A DNA stretch of 64,000 nucleotides from Colius striatus (taxonomy: Eukaryota; Chordata; Aves; Coliiformes; Coliidae). Where the stretch lies: NCBI RefSeq assembly GCF_028858725.1, contig NC_084759.1:95562362-95626361 (forward strand), read 5' to 3'. How positions within the stretch are numbered: position 1 is the stretch's first letter; the number at the start of each line of letters is the position of its first letter. A program made the position numbers and the translations under genes. Of this stretch, positions 24,100 to 35,200 are shown one piece after another. The notes below the pieces were generated by a model. It worked only from the letters and a program-made list of their open reading frames with translations, did no database searches and was not told the origin of the DNA.

Positions 24100-25553
24100 G
24101 TGAGTCTTCAATACATTTATTTCTGGCCCCTTTGTCAGCTTCTGTTATTAAAAAAGGCTACAAGGCTGGTCTGGGTGCAGTCCCGCTGACTTTGCTTAGG
24201 TGTGGGTGACTCCCCTGTCTTTTGTCACCATGGAGCAGCACACACCGACTACATCCACCCGCTATGCAGTGGAGTGTGACAGGGTCAGCACACATGGAAG
24301 TTTCATCCACTAATTCTAGGGATGGGTGAATTTGCAAATCACGGAGCTTGTAAAGATTCAAAGTGGCAGGTACTTACATCTACTTAGTTCTTAAGGGAAA
24401 CACAGCAACAGAATGTATTCCAGCACCCTAAAAATGACTCTTGGCTACCCTGACCAAAAGAATGTCAGCCAGAGACTGCTTCTGGGCAGAAAAGCAGTAC
24501 CTAAGCAGATCAACACAAGGTGATACCCAAAAGCCCTCCACTAAGGAGTAAATTCTTCACAGGCTAACTCACGTAGTTTTTCAAAGACACAGAGGAGCCA
24601 CAGTAACAATTCAGACGGATATGAAAACATTTCTCTTTATGAAGCGCATATGTTAAAGTGCAACTGTACACTGTTATAGCTTTTAAATGTAAAAAAGATT
24701 TTTTAAAAAGAAGTGCAGTATTCAATAACTGCATAAAGTTACATTTTAAAAAAAATACAAAAAGGTGTATCTGATGCCTTGATTCACAGTAAGGAGAACT
24801 CTCATATGCTGACTACTCTTATCTCTGTCCCGTTATTTCATTTGATCAGCTTTCTCTGCTCAAATGTAGAAATCAGTTCACTGACTGGAAGACAGCAATC
24901 CATCCAGAAAAAAAACATTCTTAAAATAATCCATCATCAGAGAGAAAGAATAATAATTAAAAAAATATTAAAAAGTGGTCTGATTAAGCAGTTACTGATA
25001 CCTCCCTGTACTGCCAACCAACTTTTCGTTTGAGTTACAGAAAATATTTACTTTGTAACATACACTTCACAATCAAATTGCAAAATGAAACAACTACTCT
25101 TTCTGCTGCACCTGAACAGTCATTTTTGTTTCTCTATGGATAATCCAACCTGAATCATAGCTGGAGCAACTTGGAGATAAGAGAAATACTTGCTAAAAAT
25201 GAGTGTTGCATATTTTCAGTGTTCAGGCATACACTCACAGAATGTCAAGAAAAATATAAGATCACAGAACCACAGTGTGGTCGGGGTTGGAAAAGACCTC
25301 TAGAGATCATCCAGTCCAACACCCTGCTAAAGCAGGTTCACCTCAATTGGGTCACACAGGAACGTGTTCAGGCACCTTTAGAAACCTCCAGAGAAGGAGA
25401 CTCCACACCCTCCCTGGGCAGCCTCTGCCAGGGCTCCCTCTCCCTCACAGCAAAGAAGTTTTTTTTCTTGTGTTTAAGAAAATGTTTAGTCCAGCAGCTG
25501 AAGTTGGTCACTATTGATCCATACGTTATAAAATAATAGTGGTTCTTACGTAT
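24100..25553 (-). other. IFNAR2: IFNAR2 3' UTR with candidate poly(A) signal
   Basis: The nearest minus-strand AATAAA downstream of the IFNAR2 stop lies at 24116-24121, giving a 3' UTR of about 1.4 kb that includes a CR1 tail at about 25261-25505. If correct, IFNAR2 ends less than 1 kb from the IL10RB CpG promoter. The cleavage site is inferred from the hexamer only. Confidence 0.5.
25261..25505 (-). mobile_element. CR1 LINE 3' tail in the IFNAR2 3' UTR
   Basis: The plus strand has ATCACAGAACCACAGTGTGG followed by AAAAGACCTCTAGAGATCAT and the CTGGGCAGCCTCTGCCAGGG block, the CR1 tail in reverse complement. It starts about 50 bp after the IFNAR2 stop codon and is in sense with the gene, so it should be part of the mRNA. 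Confidence 0.9.
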
Positions 25554-26237
25554 TCATCTTCTAATGTATTCAGTATTTTGGTCCATATCTGAATCTGATG
25601 AGTCGCTTTCACCGGAAGAACAAGAAGATTTCTGCCATTCATGAGAGCCGTTAGGACAGTGTCGTTTCTGCATGTCTTCTGTGTTATCCAGGAGTTTTAC
25701 TTCAAAACCTTGAGTGTGCTGCCAGTCAAATGCATCTTCTTGGGAAGAAAGAAGAGCTGCAGAACTATCCACATCCTCTTCAGGGTTTCCCAATTGCACA
25801 GTGTTTAACTTAATGGTAAAGCAAGCACTGTTCCTTCGCCTAGCTAAATAGCTACAATTCCTCTCAGAGAAAGTATTTAGCAACTCACTACTTGCGTCAT
25901 TTTCTTCAATATCCACCTCATGCTCTTCAGAATTTTCCGAGTCAGTGCCTGGATTTTCACTTGCCTGGCTGCTGCTGTCATCTGCACAGTTACTCTTTGT
26001 ACAGTACTCCATGTGCAGCTTTGATGTGTCGGAGGACTGAGGTATTCTGCTGATCATCTCACGCCTTGTATAGTCATGATTACTTGTAGCATCGCTGTCA
26101 TCGCTGTTATCTTCATCACTCACACAACCACTGGATTCATTTGTCTTTTTTCTAATCTCTTTGTAAAGGATCTCTACAGAGGCTATTTCTTCATGTCCAA
26201 ATGGCCAAAATGAATTAGGTGATGTTCTGATGAATAC
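25554..26237 (-). CDS. IFNAR2: IFNAR2 terminal exon 9: cytoplasmic signalling tail
   Basis: The 684 nt encode residues 275-501 and a TGA stop. Box 1 (SFWPFGHE) is the JAK1-binding region. Several acidic, Ser-rich blocks follow ([33 protein letters not shown]), then [11 protein letters not shown], which matches the human ITFNVDLNSVFL segment. The last residues, EYIRR, hold a terminal tyrosine equivalent in position to the human STAT-docking tyrosine. Functional equivalence is inferred. Confidence 0.96.
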   Translation of the reverse strand, partial: VFIRTSPNSFWPFGHEEIASVEILYKEIRKKTNESSGCVSDEDNSDDSDATSNHDYTRREMISRIPQSSDTSKLHMEYCTKSNCADDSSSQASENPGTDSENSEEHEVDIEENDASSELLNTFSERNCSYLARRRNSACFTIKLNTVQLGNPEEDVDSSAALLSSQEDAFDWQHTQGFEVKLLDNTEDMQKRHCPNGSHEWQKSSCSSGESDSSDSDMDQNTEYIRR

Positions 26238-29200
26238 CTGAAATAACAAAGTGAACTAAACAAAAAAGAATCAGACACATTTGCACATGCACATGGAAAA
26301 AATATCCTCAATCAAAAGGCTGTCAACCATTGATTCCTTCCATGCCACATTTTTTTTCTTTTTCGGCAAAGTTCATGACATCTGGGATTGTTTCCCGTTC
26401 TGTGCTCCTGCAAATGCAACAGCCTTCACCATAAATCAGGGCACACAGCATTGAACAGCCTCTGAGAAATGACACCAGTGCCAAGGAGTGTCAGGTATGA
26501 AGTGTTTTAATTCTAATTGTTAAGGTATTTTTCTAAGACTAATAGCTCATTTTAGAAATACATCTTAAACCTGAGGTGAGTCCTGCAACTCTCTATTAGC
26601 TCTTGCAGTTACCACGCAAAAGAGAAGCCTTTCGTGGATGTTTAATTTTCATGAGCTTTAGAAATGTGCCATTTGAAGCAATGAAGTGTGTAACACCCTA
26701 AGTCCCCTTTTTTTTCAGTTTAGCTCTGTACTTCTGAGGATTCATTGAATATTCGAAGCACTGAGTGAAAATGTTGACAATAAAAAAAATTAACCTTGGA
26801 CACTAATTGGCAAAGTCATGTTCAGCAGTCTTAGGGATATGAAAGTAATGACATGGCAAAGGAGAGAAACACGAGGAAAAAAGTCTTAGAGAAAGTTGAT
26901 ATCAATCTACTCTAGGTATGTTTGTAGAAAACAGAAAATGTTTATGCTGAAAAACTCATAGAATTAAATGTAAAAGAAGTCACAGACTATTAAAAAAACA
27001 CCGTGAAGGCAAGCAAAGATGGATAGAAACAAGTTTCGAATTTTTCTTATTTGTTCGTGAAATTTAGTGGCATTTCAGGCTCTTCTATTAAAATTAAAAA
27101 GAAAATAGCTGATTTGGGACTGGCTTCCTCAAGTGCTAAACCATGACAACTGATGACAGAAGAAGTCACAGAAAGATTATTTTATTCCAAATAGCAGAAC
27201 AATTTTAGTGATATATTACCATTACCTACCTTTCTTCCTGAAGTACCCTTCCCTAACCATGGATATTTTTGCCAACCACTCTACATGGCTACTGAGAACA
27301 TATGAGCCTTTGGAAAGTGATGCAGATGCCATTTGCCTTGTGGATGTGCCCATTCTCCCCCCTACCTGAAGAAGTTTTCTCCTTCCAGAGCCATATTGCT
27401 TTTTTTTCTTCTCCTTTGCTTTTTGTTTTCATACAGCTCCAATATTCAATGAGATCATAGCAGCCTGGTCCAGAAGTTAGTTTCTAAGATACTATGCCAG
27501 CTCTAGACTCTGGCATATAAATACACTTTTTTCCCCCTACCTAAGTGTTCCACTGTCAGGCATCCTTTTCACTAATGCCCATTTATAACAGAATACAGTA
27601 ATAAATAATTACTGAGACTGGAGAAGGAAGACAGACATCAGGCTTCCTAGAGAAGTGATCCTGAACTTGCTACTATCATTTCTGGAACTAACAACTAGGA
27701 TACTTTTCTGGCATGACCTTGTCTGCAGATAACTGCATCCCAGTCTATCGAAACTGGAAGGTTAGGGACCTGCAAGGTGTTCTTCCTTTAACTTAGAAGC
27801 TATTGTTGGATGTTACAAAGCAGGTTTCCTGAGAAACAACATGCTTTAAAGAACGCTTCCTCAAGCAGCATCTCAACCCTAGGAAGGTCTTTGATGGTCT
27901 GTCCTTTGTTTCCTTGTTGAGGTGAATTGAGAGCAAGTTCTTATTTGGTGCATGTGAGATCATTTCCAACAACTATTTGATCTTGCTTTTACCAGGCTGC
28001 TGAACTTTTACTTTTAACACTTGCCACTTGCTGTCCTTGATTCCTTTTGGGGACAATAATCATGAAGCACGGCTTTAGGGAAAAAAATTAAAAGGTTTTA
28101 GAGTACTAACAGAGACTCTTTTCCAGATGTGCAAAAATATCTGGCCCATCTCTTGGGGACAGTGAGACCAGAACTCACAACTCAAGGCTATTCCTGTGCA
28201 TAACTACAGGAACAATGTGCCCATACCCAACTGGGTCTTAAAGCTACCTTTTTGTCCTTTCAGCTTGCTTTCTCATGGAAACATGACCATAAAAAAAAGA
28301 AAGACCTTGAAGGCAAATTTGAAATAATTGCTTTCAGTTGTAGAATCTCTCACAATACCTTTGAACTCCAGCAGCCAGAAACCTGGCTAAACTATCCTCA
28401 AAAATTCAGGAAATACTCTGATTTTTGGTGTATTAAAAGGAAAAATATTATAGGGGCTATTTGTTTTGTTTTTAGAGAGGAGTGCAGTGTGAAATAATGG
28501 AGGCAAAACGTGCTTTGCTAAGGAACAACAGATACACATTATGCCTGAACCTTTTCAGAGCATCCATCTTGGTAGAGAACAGGTCTTGTTCCTGCGCATT
28601 TCACCTAAGAACTGGAGCAGGGATTTTTTCTGGAGTTATTACCCTGGGTTGGATAGTAGAAGAAATCTGTCTGCTGCAGGGAGGATTTAGTTATGCATAA
28701 GGTAATTTTCAAAGGGCAAGCGGTTAATTGTCCTATGCTGTTGGACCTAGCCTGCTTCTGTGTACCATGAAGAGTCCATTAAGAAGTTACTTTGAAAGGG
28801 GAGTGTCTCCTTTTCACTACTGCTTGCCCCTCCTAACTTCATAGAACAGTCTAGGCTGGAAGGGATCTTGAAAGACAATCTGGTCCAACCTTTTGTAGGA
28901 GATGAAGCCTAAATGAGATTATCTAGCACTCTGTCCAACCAGATATTGAGAAAGTCTCCAGCGATGGGCACTCTACTACATCTTTGGAAAGGTCGTTCCA
29001 CTGATTGATTGTTCTCACTCTGAAAAAAGGATTTCTTTCTTATATGGAGATGAGATGACCTCTGTCCTGTTTGTAGCTGCTCTCTAAGTACTGGAACACT
29101 GTAATGATGTACCCCCTGAAATTTCTCAAGGGGGAAAAGACCTAACTCCTTGAGTCTTTCCTCACAGGGCAAGTTGCCCATCCCGTTGCTCATCTTCATG

Positions 29201-32200
29201 ATAGTCCTCTGGACTCTTTCCAGCTGTCCATCTTTCATGAGCTGTGGGGACTAGAACTGGACAAAATACTCCAGATGTAGCCCAAGGAGCACTGAGTAGA
29301 GCAGGGTGATCACATTGCTATCTCTGTTAGCAACCTGTCACCGAATCAGCAAGAACGGGTTTTGAAAAAGACTGACTATTTGTTCAGCAGAACAGACAAG
29401 ATTTAGTAGCCTATAAAGTATCTTTGACATAGGCAAATTGCAAATTAAAACATTAGATGCTCTTATGTAACTTGTACCTAATGCACAGGACTACAAATTT
29501 CAGAAAGTAAACTCCCTCCTTCCAACCAAGAAGGTCAAATATGAAAATTATTACTTACCAAGGTACGTGGAAGTGAGTGTTTTTGAAGAATGTAACCTCC
29601 CACATGCAAACACTTCAGGGCACCAACTAACAACAGCGAGATGCATACAGCACTTGCAATTACAGCTGTATGATAATCTGCAAGTGAAAAAAAAAATCCC
29701 AAACAAACATACATGAAGGAAGGAAGTTTCCAGTGACCATGTTTCCTATTTTACATTCAGAACAGCTATTTACAATCACAGAGTAATTTTGGTTAGATGG
29801 GACCTCTGGAGGTCATCTGGTCCAAAGTCAAAACAAGACCAAATTTCAAGTTAGATTCAGGAATTAAAAAGAGAAATTACACCATCTTTGACAACTAATT
29901 TTGCAGTTAGTGGAGATTTGTATGTCTGAATAGATTGCCAATAGATTTTGTGGCCCTGAACTGGATGGGTTTTTATACTTCACTTATAAGTCTTCACAAT
30001 ATTTATCATTCAGAAGGTACTTACATTATTTTTAGGATTGGCTTGTAAATCTTCCTACATTAAAAAGAAAACACTTGCACTTAATCAAGTCAGGGAATCC
30101 ATCACTGCACCACAGCACAGTTACCTTGTTGAGCTGCAGAGTCTGCAGTTACACACTTCCAGGTGGATGGGATGGAATGCTTGTTTAGAGATGCAGTGAC
30201 CATGACAGACACACAGTAATTTCTACTTGGATACAATTCTTCAATGACAGTATTAAAGATTTCTGCAGTGGTTCTCTCACGTGGCGTCTGCCATGAAAGA
30301 CAATGCTTTAAAGTTAGCTATTTGCCTAAAAAGGGATCCCCAGCCATTGATAAAACACCATGGCAATTTCAGAGAAATGAATTAACATATGAAACTGCAG
30401 GGACCGAGTAACTCAGTAACCTAGCCAACTGCTTCAACTCTGGTTCTAGTTGATGTCAAACTGTTGACAGATCCGCAATCTACACAGGAATGCAGGGGGG
30501 GAGAGGGCTGGATAGCTCCTCCAAACTTGGTTACTTAACAATTTTCAAGGTTTTTATACACTTCAAAGAAAGAACTACATTTGCCAACAAAAGCATGCAT
30601 AAAATGTCCATCTCTTAATTTGCCCTTTACCTCGATGGGTTCTTAACTATTATAAAATTTCCAAGATGATAGTGATTGGTTAAAAAAAAAAAGGTATCAG
30701 TCTCTTTTAGTAACAGCTAAGGTAACCTAAAAAATACATATACCAGGGTCTTGTCTGAACAGGTCCTTATCAGGTGTGGTATGTAACTCTTGTAGTTTGG
30801 TCTGTATGTGATTCAAATGAATTCTTACTTAATCAATAGGTGATCGAGCTATTTGCAAGTGCTTAGCTGATTGATTAAACTATTACTGAGTGCTTAACAA
30901 GTGCTTAACTAGTTATTGTGGTGTTAAGTTGTTAACTAAAATATCCTTGTATCTGCAACAAAGATGCCTGTCTGTATCTATCTGTGAAATACTGTATGAT
31001 CAAAAAAACTGCCTTCTATCTCCAACTGTTGGTCACTACATGTCCCCTTGAGGTACATAGATTCTACAGATCTGAAACTGCAAGCAATATAGAGATTCAG
31101 AAAGGAGACTAAAGAAAAATATCCATGGCAGGCAAGTTGTGGTGGTGCTTCTGTGACTGACAGAACAATGAATTACATTAAATTCCCAACAGGTGCTTGT
31201 CTGACCTGATATTCAAAACTTCTGGTACAGACAGTCCACACTATAGTTAGGCAACTCACTCCAGTTCTTCATCAGCCCACAGAGTAATATCTCTCTTGAT
31301 GTTTAACTTAAAGGCTGCGCAACTGCTGGTTTCACTTCACTATTTTTGGTCACAGTCACAGCAAATGGCTTATTTCCTCCATTTCTGTAGGAAATGTTTA
31401 CATACTCCGAGGCTCTGGTTCCCACCCGTGCTTTGCTTGCTTATACTAAGTGATCCCATTATTCCAGCATTTCCCCACATGTGAGGATCCACTCCCTAGT
31501 CCTCACTGTTCCTTTTTGCAACTTGTTCAAATGGTCCATTTCTTTTCTGAACCCCAGACTGGTGCAGGGTAGGTGGGCTTTACAAGTACTGAGCATGTTA
31601 AAACATGGGGGTTTTTAATCTCTCAGCAGCACAGGAGTCGTATTTGTCTTGCAATGTTATAGAATGCTCTCTTCTTTTCTGGCAAAACCTCTGCCTGGGC
31701 AGCTGTTACCACTCATTACACAAGCATTATGTGTTATGCCTTAACTCAGTGAGGACCAATGTATCTCCTATTATTTTAAGATTATTTCTCCATTTTGTGA
31801 GCATTGTTTCAAGTTCTAATCATACCCATCTACCTATTTCAGTATACCCATAGAAAAAAAGTACCAGGCCCAGGATAGGTAGTTTCAGAATTTAACTGGA
31901 CACATTTTTCCAGTCTGACAGAAAACTACTGAACCGCTTTCTGTAGATGTTTTCCTATCACTTGTACATACACCTGCTAGTAGTTTCTGATAAATTGTCT
32001 TTCCCTGTCTTCCCAGAGAATAATCACTCGACTCAGTGTCCTGTGCTTTATTTCAAGAAAGAATATAGGACAACTAGTATTCCTCTTCTATGTTGCCTAA
32101 TCTACAGTAAAGGAAATTAAGATTATGTTGGCTATTCTCTTTGTTTTATTCTAGGTATCTTCTATTAATGTATTTGCTTCTGTGAATCTACTTCCCATCA

Positions 32201-35200
32201 GGGCCATTTTATGTCTTCGGTATTTTTCCCCTAAAGCACAAATGAAAAAAAGTTCTTTACCTTATGATCTCCATCAAGTGTTTTCAGTGTTATATCATAA
32301 TCAAGCTCTTCATATATATCAATTAAAGACTGTAGCTTTCCATTTTTTCTCAAGTGAGAGGTTGGCAGTTTTACGGTGACATTTATGCAGTTTAAACAGG
32401 AACTGATATTAACTTCTGGTGGTCCAAGGTATGCTATTGAACAAAACAGAGGAAAAAATAAAGAAAAGAAGATGTAAAAAATCTACACCATGTATTCAGT
32501 ATAATTTCTACTTTGGTGATGGATATATAGATGACTACTCAGATTACCGAGTATGTCACTGTTGTAAATCCACAAGGCCTTGCAATATTTAAGTTCCAGA
32601 GTCAAATGGTGTTCTCCCATGTGACTACATTTTAAAACTAAAAGGCAGTGGAGGGGAGGGAAACAGCAGAAAGATGACAGAGGCTTTGCTCCAGCTCCAC
32701 AGAGAGGTAAGCTTTTTATCTATTTGAGAGGAAAGCTAAGGTTAATGTATACAAAAAGCTGATTGCTTTCTTGCACATTATCGTCTTCTACTACCTCAAT
32801 GAAAAGAAACTTGGTAGAAATTCAGTGGTATGTAGCCCTGCTCATATTCATACTGACTGCAGGGAAGGCTACAGGTCTAAACTTGACAGCTGAGCTCCAA
32901 AGACTAAAAACTCTACTGACAGTAGGACAGAGGACAGATCTAGCAAAACATAGTTACTCTTCCATGAGACTTCCATGAGTTCAAAGTAATCTCTCAAGGT
33001 CAAGTCCTCAGAACACAGATGTGTTTGAAGAACCATGCACACTAATTGTCTCCTCTCTCCAAAAGTACACATCCATCAAGATCCGAGGAACTTCCATAGC
33101 GAATCAAGCCTAAGATGTTCTTTCCTCCAACAGAAGAAAGAAGCAAGAATGTTAGAAAAATATGTGAGAGCAAACTACCTCCATAATCCTCCATTTTTGC
33201 ACAGCACATTGTGGCCGAAAAAAAAAGCCACACAAAGTTTGCTTTCACTTTTGTCGTTTCCAGAAGCTTTTCCATTTTACTCAAGGTGAAGACTAGTTTG
33301 CCAACCTCTGGAAAATTCAAAAAAGCAATATACATTTGCTAACTACTTCTGTTCCTGAAATAGGGTAGAAAGGAAAAAAAAAGCACTTATGTGAACTCTC
33401 ATCTACTCTCAAACAGGAAAGTATGTTCTAGTCAAATGGTTGCACCCTTACCCCTTTCTCATCTTTTCAGTTACAAGTAAACATTAGCTTACATCTGGTA
33501 ACACTCAAATGTGGTTGTTCTCCTGGCTCTTTGGAATGAAGCCTTTCTGTCTTTGTCGACAGGTGTGAGATTCCACTGTAGTTATTTGAAGGCAGATATC
33601 AACTACACCCAGTAGGGAAATATCTCAGAATATCAATTCTTCCCTATTGAGGTACTGTAAACCAAGAAGAGACTACAGGGTTAATTTAAGCCCTGTGCCA
33701 TGGGAGGCACAACTTTGCTTGGTTGCTTTTGGTTTGAACAAGAGCATTACTAGCAAAACATCCAATTTCAATTTACAGAGATGGACAATCAGTCAAAGCA
33801 CCTGACAGTTTGTTCCAGGGATCAATTAAAAATATGCCTCTTGCCCTTAGCTAAAATTTATCCAGCTTCAGCTTCCAGACAGGGCACGCTGTTAGGTTTT
33901 GCTTACAAGACCGAAGAAGCCTGCCATGATATTAACTAGTGGTCAAAGCACCTCTTAATCCTTTTCTTTATTAAACTAACTGCTGAAAGACTGAAGGCCT
34001 CCACCTCAGAGGGATGTTCTCAAATTCTCCAGCTATCCTTGGGGCTATTCTCCCCATCTGCTCCATTTCTTTTTAATAACTTCAGAGTCTGTAAAGGGAG
34101 ATGACAGCAGCTGCCTCTGTGCTGAATCCAGAGATAATGTGACCTATTCCTTCCCCAGAGTACTCCAATTGTTCCTCAATCTCTATCTCCTGTACTTCAA
34201 AACTGAATACTAAGCACAACTAAGAGTGAAGCTATCTTTGATATTAGAAGATGCTAATACGCATCTGCTTTCAGTAAAGAAAGGGAAAAGAGCAGGCTGA
34301 TGAACAAACAAGTAAGTCTCTTCCCCTACACTTAGTGCAGACATGGTATTTTTTAAACTCTTAACATTGACTGCTTGAAGACATAAAAACAATGCTGGGG
34401 ATTTTTTCCAGTTATATATCTTACGTCCTTAGATATTTTGTGTTTGTCAATGCTTGGCACAACGCTCTTTCCTCTATATTATTAGATATATCTTTTATTT
34501 CAAAACTAGAGCTTTGTCCATTTATAAGAACTAGTGTAGGCATTAATTTAAAAAAGAAAACAAACCCTCTCTCTATATTCTATGTCTTGTAACTGATATG
34601 GGAGAGATTATATACAAATTAATATTCTCTTAGATAAAGGAACAAGCTACTGACCAAGTGAGTTTGCAGTATCTTACTGTAAAGCTAGCAGAATATAATT
34701 TATACATCAACTATGAATAAAACTAATAAAATGAGCAAATGCAGACTGAGAACTTACTGTCAGTGTATGGCAAAAAAGTAAGTCGAGAGGAATTGTATGC
34801 TTTAGTTCCTATGAAGCTCTGAACCAATGCCGAATACTGAGTGTGAACGTCTTTAAAATCATCTGTCAGACTGCAAGAGAGTTGTGTAATATTCGAACAC
34901 TGTTTTGCAGTATACCAGTTCCTGTAAAACAAAACACAAGTTTAAAAAAGATCAAAATAATTTATCTAGATTTTTTGATACAAGGAAGCATAGGGGGTGG
35001 GGGAAACATTTCTGAGTGGAAAAAGAGACAAACAGAAATCTTTGAGTTGATAAACATTCAAATAAAATCTATGTCTTATAAAACAGGACTTGCCTGTGGT
35101 CACGGTACAGCACACGATAGTATGTTGGCACAGTTGGGTTAATTTTTGCCTGCCAGGTCAAAATGTGTTGAAAATTCCAAGATTCCATTTGTAGGCTGTG

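Noticed and set aside
30850-30915. Repeated AGTGCTTA(A/G)C words
   Set aside because: Three loose copies of a 10-mer in AT-rich intron sequence, with no regular spacing and no clear meaning.
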